From assembly GCA_009599575.1 (NCBI GenBank), contig VWND01000009.1:372001-436000 (forward strand): a DNA stretch of 64,000 nucleotides, read 5' to 3'. The position numbers were made by a program, and so were the translations under genes. The notes below the pieces were generated by a model. That model saw nothing but the letters and a program-made list of their open reading frames with translations. It was not told the DNA's origin and searched no databases. Origin of the DNA: Blumeriella jaapii. Its lineage: Eukaryota; Ascomycota; Leotiomycetes; Helotiales; Drepanopezizaceae. Shown piece after piece: positions 23,034 to 34,477 of the stretch (the stretch's first letter is position 1; the number at the start of each line of letters is the position of its first letter).

Positions 23034-23132
23034 GAATCTCTGGTAAGATCTCTCTGGTTAGGTCTCTCTGGTAAGATCTCTCTGGTTAGGTCTCTCTGGT
23101 TAGTCTCTCTGGTGAGAGATCTGTCTGGTAGG
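23018..23132. repeat. Short tandem repeat at the GH16 stop codon
   Basis: About seven imperfect copies of a 14-nt unit (tctctctggttagg or ...ggtaaga), starting with the last codons of the GH16 gene and running about 100 bases into the 3' UTR. Almost every unit carries TAG or TAA. Confidence 0.85.
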
Positions 23133-23674
23133 TGATTTTCGCTTCATTTGCAGATATGTAGTTCTCTCGTACGGAATATGGCATGACTGGCTGTAGCAGC
23201 GGCGTTTGGGGCGTTGGCTGATAAAATACCCATTGGAGTTGCACGAGATACATACAAGTACAGTACATAGAATTCCCTGGATGGAATCATGCTTCAGAGT
23301 AGACGCAATCTAAATCTACAGTACGTCCCACTCATATAAACAGTGACCACGTGATATGTTGATTGATTGATCTGCTGGTTGATTGAGGAATTCTCCTACT
23401 TAGAGTGAGGGTCAAGAAAAGCTGCCAAACCAGACCTGCTTGCTTTGCCTGTGAGCTTCACGTCTAGCAGATTGCACGAGGCACGTACTGTACAGTACCT
23501 GGACCCGCAAAAAGCTTTTGCCGAGCTTTTGGACCTCGAGCTTCGCGACCCACGCTCGAGGCTATCTACAGTATCACTCGGTCAATCACCGCGGACACAC
23601 CAGAACTGCAACGCCGACGTCTCCCTGTCATCGAGTTCTCTCCTCTCAGCAGCTCGGTAGTGATAACCGCAGCC
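23133..23674. other. Intergenic region before Prp4
   Basis: About 540 bases without a gene: the end of the GH16 3' region and the Prp4 promoter side. It includes one GTACTGTACAGTACC palindrome at about 23486-23500. No TATA or other clear promoter element was recognised. Confidence 0.55.
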
Positions 23675-25398
23675 ATGCACCCCTCGCGCAAGGCGTACGT
23701 GGAGGAGGTAGAACCAGAGGTAGGCCTACCCCTCCAGATCTCTCATCTGAGCTCCAAAAAACAGTATTCATACGATCGCAGAGGTGTCGTCTCCGCGTGC
23801 GCACATAGGAACCCCGCAGCTGATGGATCTGGTGCAACCCGCAGGACACTGGAATCGACCTGGCCAACGTCCGTGAGTAGCATGTCTCCCCCTCCAAGCT
23901 CGCGTGCTAAGACGTCTCCTTCCCGGTAGCCCTCGACAATGACTATGATATGCCCTCTGCAGGGCCGGGTCTGGCCCCGGAGCGCGCGTCGGCCTTCCAG
24001 TCGCAGATGGACCGGCGGAAGAAGGCGGCTGCGATCACGGTGCCGACGGACGACAAGAGGGTGCGCGAGCGGCTGAGGCAGCTGGGGGAGCCGGTCACGC
24101 TGTTTGGAGAGGGGCCTGGGGACCGGAGGGATAGGCTCAGGGAGCTGCTGGCGGGATACGATGGCGGGGACGACGGCGACGGGGATTCGAGGATGTTGGA
24201 TGCGGGCGAGGAGGAGGACGATGTGCCCGACGAGGAGTTTTACACCAAGGGGATACCGGAGCTGGTGGAGGCGAGGAAGGCTATCGCGAGGTTTTCTTTG
24301 CCGAGAGCGAGAAGCAGGCTGGCGAGTCAGAAGTCCGAGTCTACGATTCCACTGAGGACTCACGTCAGGTTTAGGAAGGAGATCAAGGCAAAGCTGGAAG
24401 GATTCGAACTTCAGGGCAGCCAGAACGCAGGCGATCGACCAGTTAGTATGACACGGTTTGCGCCGAATGGGGAGATTGTTGCCGCTGGGAACTGGGGCGG
24501 CGGAATCAAATTGCTGAGCGTCCCGGACTTGAAGGAGATCAAGACGTTCAGAGGGCATACCGATCGCATCGGTGGCATATCTTGGTTTCCCGATGCAACA
24601 TTACCTGGCACGAACGTCTCGGAGAATTCTGTGAATCTCGCGTCGGGTGGTGCGGAGGGCAAGGTTCATCTGTGGTCTCTGACTCAAGATACTCCCATGT
24701 CAACACTCGCGGGGCATAATCAGCGTGTCTGTCGAGTGGAGTTCCACCCGTCAGGCAAATACATCGCATCAGCATCCGAAGACACGACGTGGAGACTATG
24801 GGACGTCGAAACAACAACGGAACTCCTACTGCAAGAGGGACACTCCAGGGGTGTATTCGCACTCGCCTTCAACACCGATGGATCGCTCCTAGCGAGTGCC
24901 GGCACCGACAGCATAGGCCGTATCTGGGATCTCCGAACAGGTCGAACGGTTATGATCCTGGATGGCCACATCAAACCCATCTACGCGCTCGACTGGGGCG
25001 TCGACGGCCACCGCGTCCTCTCCGGCTCCGAAGACGGCTGGATCAAATGCTGGGATGTGCGCAAGGTGCAGCCATCTGGCGGAATTGGCGCCCACAAGAT
25101 GGTGTCGGATCTGAGGTGGTTCAAGGGCAACGACGACCCCGCGCGAGGCTTCGTGCCCCGGCTCGACGAGCAGGGGGCTCAACTGCCGAAGAAATCAGGC
25201 ACCTTCGTCGTCTCTAGCGGTTTCGACAAGACGGTCAAGATCTTCTCCGCGGATGACTGGGCGCAGGTCCAGAGCTTGACGGGGCACACGGGGAATGTTC
25301 ATAGCGTGGACGTCACGCGGGATGCGAAGTGGATCGTGAGTGGTGGTTACGATCGTACGGTCAAGCTCTGGGGACGTAACGATGGCGAGGGGCTTTGA
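23675..25398 (+). CDS. prp4: U4/U6 snRNP splicing factor Prp4 (WD40)
   Basis: The main exon runs to 25398 and reads LDNDYDMPSAGPGLAPERA from 23932. It carries the Prp4 signature (SFM) motif VPTDDKRVRERLRQLGEP and LFGEGPGDRRDRLRELL, an acidic linker, then seven WD40 repeats from about residue 155 of the ATG-23950 frame to the end (for example HTDRIGGISWFP, GHNQRVCRVEFHP, GHTGNVHSVDV). Prp4 is a core protein of the U4/U6.U5 tri-snRNP in the nucleus. Upstream, an ATG at 23675 begins MHPSRKAYVEEVEP, typical of fungal Prp4, ending near 23783. A single intron 23784-23929 joins both parts in frame. However, a conserved-looking TPQLMDLVQPAG and TGIDLANV stretch lies inside that intron, in two other frames, so the true 5' structure is uncertain (see findings). 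Confidence 0.9.
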
Positions 25399-25977
25399 GG
25401 TGCTGAGCTGGATTTGTCTTTGGAGTTATCGGGAGGCTTACAGAAAAGCGTGATCCGTGTGCGTACCTAGTAGGAGAATTCACGATACCCTGGAAGATGT
25501 GATGATTCCACCTATCTATCTGAGTCTGGGTGTTTGATGTTTCAGTTAGCCAGTCGCATTCGCCTCGTTCTAGGTCTCAATCCCTCTCCGGACGGGACAA
25601 TCAGTCCATCTGTTACTGAGGTTTTCTCACTCGCTCACTCGCTCAACTGATACCGTAATTCTTTACAAGCCTCAAGAGCTTGGAACAATGCCGCGCTCTC
25701 GAGCGCAAGCAAGGTGACTAACGCATGCCTTCTGGCTGACAATCAGGAGAAAATGACAATCATTCCGGCAATTCATTCAGTGCTGGCTAGCACTTCACAG
25801 TACGTTGTCTCGATTGTTTTCCTTACCGCAAGCAACAAGCGAGGGAAATCCTTGGCGGGTCCAACGCAGATCACGTGCGCCAAGCCTAAATTCTCGAAAA
25901 CTCACCCCGTGAAGGTCGTCGAGGATACAACGATTTACACACTCACATCCCTTACGAGGCCCGCTCGACTCTGAACC
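25399..25977. other. Intergenic region between Prp4 and the methyltransferase
   Basis: About 580 bases, AT/GC mixed, with a short CTCACTCGCTCACTCGCTCA repeat near 25626-25645. It holds the Prp4 3' end and the methyltransferase promoter; nothing specific recognised. Confidence 0.55.
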
Positions 25978-27231
25978 ATGAGTAAATACGTGCGTCAGGA
26001 GAAGTCGCTTCGCAAGCACCCCGTTGCGTGTAGCGCGATGTCTCCCCTTCGAGCGCCCGATGTGCCCGTCGCCCCGAGAGAGCGCCCGGGGTGGAAGGGC
26101 CCAGGGTTCGTCAAGAAAGCCCCCAAGCAGGCAGCGCGAGCCGTGCAGGCAGCGCGCCGAGCCGAGAACGTTCAGGTTCAGCATCTGGATCCCGCGGTGC
26201 AGCAGTCGCTGCTGAACGTCTTCCGAACGGCTCTGCCCGTGTGCGAAGACTACGAGGCGCTCAAGCCTACGCTGGAGGCGATCCGAGGCGCGGTCTGTGA
26301 GGGGAGCTATCAGATGGCGTTTTGGCGGGAGGATTGGTTGGAAGCGTACGCGGTTCGTTGGAGTCCGAATCGAGCTTTGTGTGTTGCTACCGTCCTCGTG
26401 GACTTGGGTCGGGAGTTGGTGAATGGAGCTGGCTTTGAAGACATTCTGCGAGTTCGAGACGAGCGGGCTGTGGACGGTGCGGCTCCAGACGCAAGTAATA
26501 TCAGACACGCCCCTCTGAGTGCGGTGTGTTTTGGAGGTGGAGCTGCTGAGGTTATGGCATTTGCAGCACTGTCTCGTCACTTCTGGTCTCAGACAGCAAC
26601 GTGCAAGTTAGAGTCTGTCACTGCAGACTCAACGGCCGCGATATCAGACCGAAAATCGACGCTGGTCGACCTCCATTTACTGGATCAAGCAGACTGGGCA
26701 CCCGTCATATCTTCTCTCCAAGCAGGTCTGCACACTCCACCCGTTCTTTCCAAATACGCTAGTCAGGCTGCCAAGGACAGAAACGCTCCTTTTGTTGCCC
26801 CCGGAGTTCTGAAAACCACTTTTACGCGACGAGATGTACTTCAGCTCAACCAAGAAGATATCAGAGCTCTCGTTGGCTCCCAACCCACACTCATCACCAT
26901 TTGCTTCACGCTAAACGATCTTCACCTCGTCTCCAAGGCCAAGACTGCCAGCTTCTTGATGAAGCTGGGTCTTGGGGCACATGAAGACAGCCTCTTGCTG
27001 ATCATCGATAACTCGCTGGAGGCTGAGAAGTCCGATGAGCAGAATGACAGGAAGTGGTCGACATTTAGCGGCCTCTTGGATCTGATTATCATGGACAAGA
27101 AGGCATGTTTGTGGAAAGAGCTGGTGAGGGACCAGAATAGGGTGTTCAAGCTGGAGAAGGGACTCAACTTCCCTGTCAGCCTGGAGAACCAGAGGGTACA
27201 GATACATCTGTTCAAGCGGTTGCCGAAGTAA
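25978..27231 (+). CDS. bmt6: Putative SAM-dependent 25S rRNA methyltransferase, Bmt6-like
   Basis: Intronless, 417 residues from ATG 25978. The N-terminal ~60 residues are basic and Ala-rich, as in nucleolar proteins; a second ATG at 26038 (MSPLRAPDV) is also possible. The Rossmann-type glycine motif SAVCFGGGAAEVMAFAAL (about residues 181-198) follows an alpha-helical lead (YEALKPTLEAIRGA). Then come VDLHLLDQADW, FTRRDVLQLNQEDI and LITICFTLNDL, with LLIIDNSLE further on. This layout matches the 'putative SAM-dependent methyltransferase' family of yeast Bmt6, which makes m3U at a site of 25S rRNA. The assignment is from motif order; the substrate is inferred from the family. Confidence 0.78.
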   Translation: MSKYVRQEKSLRKHPVACSAMSPLRAPDVPVAPRERPGWKGPGFVKKAPKQAARAVQAARRAENVQVQHLDPAVQQSLLNVFRTALPVCEDYEALKPTLEAIRGAVCEGSYQMAFWREDWLEAYAVRWSPNRALCVATVLVDLGRELVNGAGFEDILRVRDERAVDGAAPDASNIRHAPLSAVCFGGGAAEVMAFAALSRHFWSQTATCKLESVTADSTAAISDRKSTLVDLHLLDQADWAPVISSLQAGLHTPPVLSKYASQAAKDRNAPFVAPGVLKTTFTRRDVLQLNQEDIRALVGSQPTLITICFTLNDLHLVSKAKTASFLMKLGLGAHEDSLLLIIDNSLEAEKSDEQNDRKWSTFSGLLDLIIMDKKACLWKELVRDQNRVFKLEKGLNFPVSLENQRVQIHLFKRLPK

Positions 27232-28196
27232 GTCCCAATCCGTGCAACTTGGTTGGTACGAAGTCAAGAAGGGGGCAAGCGTGGCTACGCCTCCCAGGTT
27301 CGAGTCTTCTAAGCATAATGAGGGAAGAGAGGGAGGGAAGAGACCAGCAAGTCTTCTCGACATGGCAATGATTCATTAAGAAGCCATATGTCAAGATTGA
27401 GAGCTTGAAGCAGGCGACTTCTTGGTCAAGGCGTTCAATTGCCATGGTGGCAAGGCAGCCACAAGTGCCAGGGGTTCCGCGTATGGGCTCTCGATGTGAG
27501 AAATGCTACGAGTGCCCGTTCCGTCAACTCGCGCTGGATTGGGCTATCCTCCTCCCACCGACTGATGTGGCTGGTGACGTTACCGACCAGGTACGTAAAC
27601 ACAAGGCGATGAGGGTCTCGCTTAAGACGTGTCACCTTGTTTGGAAGACACGCCGACTCGCAGCCTGATTCGTCCACGGCAACATGCATGTATCTCAACG
27701 TCCAAATCCTGTGGCACATCTGCGAGTGCCGGAAGAGAAACGCGTGATATCAGATGCCAGGATCTCCCGCCGGACCAAGAGGTCCAGAGCCCAGACACGG
27801 ACGATCTGCCGTGCGATGGCGAATCAGGGAAATGCCAATGGAGTAGCCGGGAATGGACGAGTTCAACCCAACTTCGTGGGTTACCATGACTCAACGTGCC
27901 GTCGAAACATTGTGCGTTTGCTTGAATGGCGATGTGCAGTGCGAAGGATGACGATGCGTGTTTTCTGTTGTGTTTTCTGTTGATGTGGGTGGGCCGTGCT
28001 TTGCTGTGGAAATAAATACGTGAGCAGACGCTTTCTCCAGCCGAGAGAACTTCTCACCACCTCCACCTCCACCTCTCAACCTCCATCTCTCCATCTCTCC
28101 ATCTCTCCACCTCTCCATCTCTCAACCTCCACCTCTCCACCTCTCCTCCGACCAAACTCACACACCCCCCTCGCGCGAACCATCCACAACCTCAAG
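27232..28196. other. Intergenic region, CT-rich promoter at right end
   Basis: About 960 bases without a recognised gene. The right end (about 28060-28150) has repeated cacctccacctc and catctctccatctctcc units, a pyrimidine-rich leader just upstream of the MARVEL-like gene, probably its 5' UTR and core promoter. Confidence 0.6.
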
Positions 28197-28913
28197 ATGC
28201 GTTCCAACAAGAACAACACCACGGGCTACGACGGTACCGTCGCCCCCGCCAGACCTTCGCTGCTGCAGCGCCTCCTCCGCCTGCTCCAGTTCCTCTCGGC
28301 CTTCACCTCCCTGATCCTGTTCTCCGTCCGTCTCGCAAAGATCATCCGCCTCACCAAGCGCGCCAGCCACTCCAACGGAGCCGTCGAAGGCATCCTCGCC
28401 GCCGCCGTCCTCTACACGCTCGTCAGCATGGTGGTCAGCTTCTTCGTCAAGGGCGTCGGCTCCACCAAGCTGCGCATGCTCTTCATCGTGCTGGACGTCC
28501 TGTTCGTCGGGGCCTTCATCGCCGTCGCCGTTCTGACGAGCCCGGCGCGCCACGGTTCGAGCGGTCCTTGCAGCAAGCCCGTGTACTACACCTTCCTCCA
28601 GGACCACGTTTCGCGCCACCCGAGCAAGGTCAATTGCAACTTGCCGTGGGGTACGTTCATGCTGGCCATCTTGAGCACGTAAGTTCCTCTCTCTATCCGT
28701 CGGCTGAGGGAGATGCGTACTGATGCTGCGAACAGGCTTCTGCATGCGGCCACTGCGGCTTACCACGCCATCAAGGACCGTCGTCGCGCGACCCAGGTCA
28801 ACGCTGTGGCTGGCAAGGAGGCTCACGACAACAGTGTCCATCAAGCTGCTGTCCCCGGCGACGGCGTTGCTCGGGCCAACGGTGATGGGTACGGTGGTGC
28901 TCATCACGCCTAG
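28197..28913 (+). CDS. Four-helix MARVEL-like membrane protein
   Basis: Two exons (28197-28678, 28736-28913), 219 residues. The 57-nt intron has a GTAAGT donor and AACAG acceptor. Four hydrophobic segments are visible: LLQFLSAFTSLILFSVRL, GILAAAVLYTLVSMVVSFFV, MLFIVLDVLFVGAFIAVAVL and WGTFMLAILSTLLHAATAAY. The topology and the short loop with Cys-Pro between helices three and four (GPCSKPV...VNCNLPWG) resemble fungal MARVEL-domain proteins of the plasma membrane or eisosome region. A short hydrophilic C-terminal tail follows. The function is inferred from topology only; claudin-like tetraspan proteins would be an alternative. Confidence 0.78.
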
Positions 28914-31375
28914 GTCGGTCTCGGGCTGCTCGCAGAGGCCGCGCGCAGGGGCATCGTACTTGATTTCCGGAAGCGCAATGGCTGCGGGTTGAGCGGTACG
29001 GATGGGCGTGGCTTCACTGCTTGATGCCGGTTTGGGCGGTCGACTTTGGCGAGGCGTCGGGGTGTTCGGCGATCACAAGACTTCGGTAGCAGGTGCTTTC
29101 ATGCCCTCACTTAATAAATGCATTTGTCCTTTGACGCACCGATGCCTTACTCGGCTTGTGACTCGATCTTGGACAACACACGGGTAGCAGAGTTCAACAA
29201 CATCCCGAGCGGCTCTCACCCACCCACTACTGTAACGCCGCACTGTTTCCCCAGCACCGTCTCCTGGATGACGCCCAATTCCCAGCCTCTCTTCGCCGCT
29301 GTCGTCGTCGTTTCCCACCCTCTGTTCGGATCGTGTGCTCTGCCGCAACGACCGCTTTCTCGGCTTTCCCGGCAACAGCCTTGTCCTCCAGGACTGCCAG
29401 GCATGCGCACTCCTCGCAAGCCGCCCCGCGCAAGTGCAAAGTTCTTGCGGGAGGGCGGCCCTCTCCTCTCCAGCTCTCCCTTTGGTGCGCGTGTCCGTGT
29501 TGCCGGACTGCTGCGTGAAGAGTCCCTCCCACGGCCGCCGCGAGGGCCGCTCAACGCCGCATGCCCAAGGTCCGCAGCTGGTCCCCTCAGGACCGCTTCG
29601 CAGCTTCGGCTTCAACGTAGATGGGCAGTGGAGCAGACAGAGACGGGGTCGGCCAAGCCCCATCGGTGTGGGCTTTTGACGGTCTCGACCATGGTTCCAG
29701 AGGCGAGCAGCGAGCCCACGAGCTACAATAATGCCTTGCTTGCTTGGGACATTGATTGGGTCATGGTTACATGTCCTCTGGGACACGACGGCTCTCCACG
29801 CGTTGCGGAGCCGGGCACGATGCAGAAGAGGTTTCCGAAGCCCAGAATCAATCCGCCACGATGTACGTAGCGGCTTCGGATAGTCAGCGATGTTCCAACT
29901 GGAAAGGCCGTGTTGCGAGGCTCCTTGGATGACCGCACCCATGCATTGGAGCACTGAACCCGTGGAGATTGGCCAGCGCCAGCTGAATCTCCGAGTCACT
30001 TGTGGAACGACGTGAATCGCCAGAACAGCACCACCCAGCTTGTGGGCCGCGCCTCTCGTCCTTTGATGCCCCACACATCTGTCCCGCCGGCATCGATTGA
30101 ATGCTTTGCGACGTCTGTTGGGTACAAGTCAGTACCTAAGTAGCGATTGTCGTGTTGGCAGCACAAGGTTATGGACATTTGCTCCAGGTCGGCATGAATT
30201 GGAGATCATTGATCATCTGGGGAGCGACTCCGCTCGTGATTCCGATGCTCACGCACCCGGGGTAGAGCAGCAGGAAGTACATACTGTACTGTACGTGCTG
30301 TACAGGTAGTGCGAGTTCTTCTTCTTCCACCACTTGACCTTGTCTTCTTCCGCAACCCGCGCCAGGACGGGGTCCAGCGCGTGGCCGAGGTCGAGGAGAG
30401 GCGTCGTCAAGACTCGAGGCATGAGCGGTGGGTAGTGAGTGAACTCAAGGGAACCACATATTGTTGCGGTTACTGAGTGGTGATCGGAATACCATCTCTA
30501 TTGCCTTCGATAGTCCTATTGCCATCGATAGTCCCTCCTCCGCCTTACCCACTTCCGTCGTCTGGATCTTGCTGCCCCGCATTGGGCTGAATATCTCGAG
30601 AAGCAGCATTGAAGCCATCCATCTATCTGGTGGGCCGGATCAGGTCAGTTCTGGCGGCATAGATGAATGGAACATCAGCCAAGAAGGTACTGTACTGTAC
30701 AACTTGCAGGATATATGCGCTGGTCCGTTCACGGGTCGAGACCCAGCATTCTGATGGATGCATGCGGAGAAGCTGACTCCGTTTGGGAACAGGCACAACA
30801 AGGGAGCATCAAAAGCCACTTGAGCATGATCCCGATATTCCGATGCACCACCGTGACGTTACCAGAACACCAGAGACTATGCGGTATTATCAGGACGGGA
30901 AGAATGGCAATGCTGCAAATTGGTGATTGAGGAATCAGGAGACAAGGGGTGGGTGGGTGGGGGTGGTTGGTTATGATACTGAAGGAAATCTAAGCAACAC
31001 TAACTAACTAGCCCACTGACTGGCTGGCGCGTTCTATTGCGATATATCGATAGTAGAACGATTCACAACTAATGATTGGTTACCAAGACTGATTTGTAGG
31101 GGTGTTTGTGCTGGACTGGACTGGACCGGACTGGCGACGTGATGTTTGAGACACAGTATACGCAAGCAATATTTACTCAAGCATTGTTTTTTAACTAGGC
31201 GAAATTAGGATGTGAAGGTAATAAATGCCGCGCCTCTATCTAATTCTCGGTTCTGACATATCTATATGTAACGTATTCAGAACACAAAGTACAAACAAAG
31301 AATCATAAGAGAGGATGAAAAAAAAAACAAGAGACTTGAATCAATTTTTTTTTAGGATCACAATTGAAAAAAATT
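28914..31375. other. Intergenic region, GC-rich with dual-strand open frames
   Basis: About 2.5 kb. From 29100 to 30100 the sequence is GC-rich and long frames are open on both strands (29118-29870 plus; 30074-29073 minus), but none has a recognisable domain, signal peptide or intron structure. The right part is AT-richer, with GTACTGTACTGTACG-like motifs near 30285 and 30690, and ends at the tRNA gene. A lineage-specific gene cannot be excluded, but I cannot support one. Confidence 0.5.
31367..31373 (-). terminator. RNA polymerase III terminator of the tRNA
   Basis: Run of seven A on the plus strand, seven T on the tRNA strand, a few bases after the 3' end of the tRNA, as expected for pol III termination. 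Confidence 0.75.
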
Positions 31376-31457
31376 TGCCTCCACGCTGGATTGAACAACG
31401 GACCTCAGCATCTCAATGCGATACAAGTGCTGCGCTCTACCACTGAGCTATAGAGGC
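31376..31457 (-). tRNA. tRNA-Thr (anticodon UGU) with 10-nt intron
   Basis: On the minus strand the cloverleaf folds as acceptor GCCTCTA pairing with TGGAGGC (one T-G wobble), D arm GCTC-AGTGGTA-GAGC, anticodon stem CAGCA/TGCTG, T arm CGTTG-TTCAATC-CAGCG, and discriminator A. The anticodon region reads CTTGTA-tcgcattgag-A. Removing the 10-nt insert after position 37 leaves the normal loop CTTGTAA with anticodon TGT, a threonine tRNA. The total is 82 bases, 72 after splicing. The A box (TAGCTCAGTGG) and B box (TTGTTCAATCC) are present. It sits about 310 bases from the DAP B start codon, facing away. Confidence 0.9.
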
Positions 31458-31768
31458 TTCGATGTTTCCGAGAACAAAGTTTGGTACTATGTTGCGTTGG
31501 TAGATTTCGTGCAGGGATGCTGAGGTTACCCCGTGGACGATAACATTTCCCTCCTGCAGCCCGCAGTCAGCGCCAAGCTGTAGGACAAAGCTCGAAGCTC
31601 GAGCATATCCACAACAGGCTCTGAATACCCTCCTTTGAACAAGGACCTGCCTCGCCACCCCGGGGCATCTATATTCTCTACGATGCTAGCCATACACTCT
31701 TGAAAAGGGTACCATTGCTTCACAGCCCGCACTGACTTCTCCGGCACTCTTCGAGACGTATCAGAACA
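31458..31768. other. Shared upstream region of tRNA-Thr and DAP B
   Basis: 311 bases between the diverging tRNA gene and the DAP B start. No TATA or other clear element recognised. Confidence 0.5.
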
Positions 31769-34477
31769 ATGGCTGGGCTGGAAGAAGACACGGGAATCCT
31801 CCTGCTCGACCAGGAGCCAAGGGAGAGAAAATCCGAAGACTCCTTCTCGTCCGCCTCGACGACAAGCCTTGTGTTCGAGCGCATCGGCCAACGAGTGGAC
31901 AAATCCGACGAGAAAGGCTTGCATGGGAAGAAGACGAGAGCGGCGAATCCCAATCATCCTTCGAAGAGCGATTCACGGGGATATGCCGACGACGAGAATG
32001 CTTCGGCCTCACATGAGGACGATGATAAGGATGAATGCGATCTCGAGACCGGTCCCTTCCTGAACCCGGCCGCGACCGGGAAGACAGTGGACAGGAGGTT
32101 CCGACGGTTGCTCTGGATAGTCGGCGGGGTGTGCATTGGCGCATGGCTACTGGCCTTTGTGGTGTTCCTCTCACAGCACTCTTATCATCGCGACTCTTCG
32201 AAACCCCACCATCCCAAAAAGCCTTCCTCCGGGGGCAAAAAAATCACCCTGGAACAGGTGCTGGACGGGTGGTGGTTTGCTTCTACGCAGCAAATAAGTT
32301 GGATCGAAGGCGCAAATGGAGAGGACGGCCTGTTGCTCAAGCAGTCTGGTCTGGGGAAGGACTACTTGGTAGTGGAGGACATAAGAAGCAGCAACGCGGA
32401 AGCCGGATTGCAAGAGTCGAAGACGCTGATGCAGAGCATCCGCTTCGATGTGGGAGACCAAATACTTCTTGCATCCGAAGTGTTTCCTAGCAAGGATTTG
32501 AAGAAACTTCTCGTCGCGACAGACATGCAGTCGAACTGGAGGCATTCATTCTACGCAAAATATTGGATCTTCGACGTGGAGACGCAGACTGCCGAAGCTT
32601 TGGATGCCGCGAATCCGGATGGCAGAATCCAGCTGGCTAGCTGGAGCCCTCAGAGCGACGCCGTTGTGTTCACGAGAGACAACAACCTCTTCCTTCGCAA
32701 GCTGTCGTCGAAGACGGTGACCCAGATCACTCAGGACGGCGGGCCTAATTTCTTCTACGGAATCCCCGACTGGGTTTACGAAGAGGAGGTGTTTGGCGGG
32801 AACAGTGCCACATGGTGGGCTGACGATGGAAAGTACGTCGCTTTCATGCGAACCAACGAATCCGGGGTCCCCGAGTACCCTATCCAATACTTCCTTTCTC
32901 GGCCAAGCGGAGTGGAACCGTCGCCTGGCGAGGAAAACTACCCCGAGGTCAGAAACATCAAGTATCCCAAGGCCGGTGCTCCCAACCCGATTGTCGCTCT
33001 ACAATTCTATGATGTCGAAAAAGGTGAAACTTTCGATGTCAAGGTTGAAGGGTCCTTTGCGCCAGATGACTTACTCATCACCGAAGTCGTATGGGCCGGA
33101 TCAAAAGCTTTGATTCGAGAAACCAATAGAGAGAGCGACGTCCTACGAGTAGTCCTCGTTGATGTTGCTGCCAGATCTGGAAGAACTGTCCGAAATGAAG
33201 ACGTCCAGAAGCTTGATGGAGGCTGGTTCGAGGTGTCTCAAAACACCAGATACGTGCCTGCAGACCCAAGCAACGGCCGTCCGGACGATGGTTACATCGA
33301 CACTGTCATTCACGAGAATTATGACCATCTTGGATATTTTACTCCACTGGACAATCCGACCCCGGTCCTACTTACTTCTGGTAACTGGGAGGTTGTCGAT
33401 GCTCCGTCAGCAGTCGATCTTAAGAAGAACCTGGTGTATTTTATCGCAACCAAGGAGTCATCCATCCAACGCCATGCCTATAGTGTCTATTTGAACGGCA
33501 CCAACCTTGAGCCTCTCACCGATACAAGCAAAGAGGGCTTCTATGATGTATCATTCTCTAGTGGCGCGGGATACGCTCTCGTAAATTACAACGGTCCTGA
33601 CATTCCATGGCAAAAAGTCGTCAGCACACCTAGCAACTTGGATCCTTACGAGGAAACCATAGAGAAAAACGAGAGACTTGCAGATAGCGTCAAGAAGCAT
33701 GACCTCCCACACAATGTGTATTCCACTGTAAACATCGATGGCTTCGACTTGAACGTCGTGGAGCGAAGGCCGCCTAACTTCAACGACAAAACCAGATATC
33801 CTGTGCTGTTCTATCTCTACGGTGGTCCTGGATCGCAAACGGTCGATAAGAAATTCAAGATCGACTTTCAATCTTACCTTGCCGCAAATCTTGGATACAT
33901 TGTTGTCACGGTGGATGGCCGTGGCACTGGATTCATCGGACGAAAGGCCCGAACCATCGTTCGTGGCAACCTTGGATACTGGGAGGCCTACGACCAGATT
34001 GAGACTGCCAAAATCTGGGCCAAAAAGCCCTATATTGATGAGTGGAGGATGGCGATTTGGGGATGGTCATATGGTGGATTCATGGCTCTGAAGACGCTCG
34101 AGCAGGATGCCGGCCAGACATTCTCGTACGGAATGGCCGTTGCTCCCGTTACGGACTGGAGATTTTACGATTCGATTTATACCGAGCGGTACATGCATAC
34201 GCCTCAAAACAACCTTGGAGGATACGACAATGCGACTATCAGTAACGTGACTGCACTTCACAAAAATGTCAGATTCTTGATTATGCACGGCGTCGCAGAC
34301 GACAACGTTCACCTTCAGAATACTCTCACTCTTCTGGACAAATTAGATCTTGAGGGTGTAGAGAATTATGATGTTCATTTCTTTCCCGACAGTGACCACT
34401 CAATCTATTTCCACAACGCTAGAAGGATCGTGTATGATAGTGAGTTGACATCCTACCCTCCAGATGCTCTCAGCTAA
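31769..34477 (+). CDS. dapB: Vacuolar dipeptidyl aminopeptidase B (S9B)
   Basis: Intronless, 902 residues from ATG 31769. It is a type II membrane protein: acidic cytoplasmic N-terminus, one transmembrane helix about residues 114-134 ([20 protein letters not shown]), then a lumenal beta-propeller and alpha/beta-hydrolase domain. The catalytic triad is visible: S767 in GWSYGGF, D844 in GVADDNVH and H877 in [11 protein letters not shown]. The DPP-type glutamate motif YEEEVFGG and the oxyanion-side YGGPGSQ are also present. The enzyme removes X-Pro/X-Ala dipeptides from N-termini. The length and N-terminal layout match fungal dapB (yeast Dap2) better than the Golgi Ste13 type, though the two are close. 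Many N-x-S/T sites fit a glycosylated lumenal domain. Confidence 0.95.
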   Translation: MAGLEEDTGILLLDQEPRERKSEDSFSSASTTSLVFERIGQRVDKSDEKGLHGKKTRAANPNHPSKSDSRGYADDENASASHEDDDKDECDLETGPFLNPAATGKTVDRRFRRLLWIVGGVCIGAWLLAFVVFLSQHSYHRDSSKPHHPKKPSSGGKKITLEQVLDGWWFASTQQISWIEGANGEDGLLLKQSGLGKDYLVVEDIRSSNAEAGLQESKTLMQSIRFDVGDQILLASEVFPSKDLKKLLVATDMQSNWRHSFYAKYWIFDVETQTAEALDAANPDGRIQLASWSPQSDAVVFTRDNNLFLRKLSSKTVTQITQDGGPNFFYGIPDWVYEEEVFGGNSATWWADDGKYVAFMRTNESGVPEYPIQYFLSRPSGVEPSPGEENYPEVRNIKYPKAGAPNPIVALQFYDVEKGETFDVKVEGSFAPDDLLITEVVWAGSKALIRETNRESDVLRVVLVDVAARSGRTVRNEDVQKLDGGWFEVSQNTRYVPADPSNGRPDDGYIDTVIHENYDHLGYFTPLDNPTPVLLTSGNWEVVDAPSAVDLKKNLVYFIATKESSIQRHAYSVYLNGTNLEPLTDTSKEGFYDVSFSSGAGYALVNYNGPDIPWQKVVSTPSNLDPYEETIEKNERLADSVKKHDLPHNVYSTVNIDGFDLNVVERRPPNFNDKTRYPVLFYLYGGPGSQTVDKKFKIDFQSYLAANLGYIVVTVDGRGTGFIGRKARTIVRGNLGYWEAYDQIETAKIWAKKPYIDEWRMAIWGWSYGGFMALKTLEQDAGQTFSYGMAVAPVTDWRFYDSIYTERYMHTPQNNLGGYDNATISNVTALHKNVRFLIMHGVADDNVHLQNTLTLLDKLDLEGVENYDVHFFPDSDHSIYFHNARRIVYDSELTSYPPDALS

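Noticed and set aside
29073..30074. 333-codon frame on the minus strand
   Set aside because: No domain, no homologous pattern; the opposite strand is equally open because of the GC-rich composition. Kept only as a low-interest finding.
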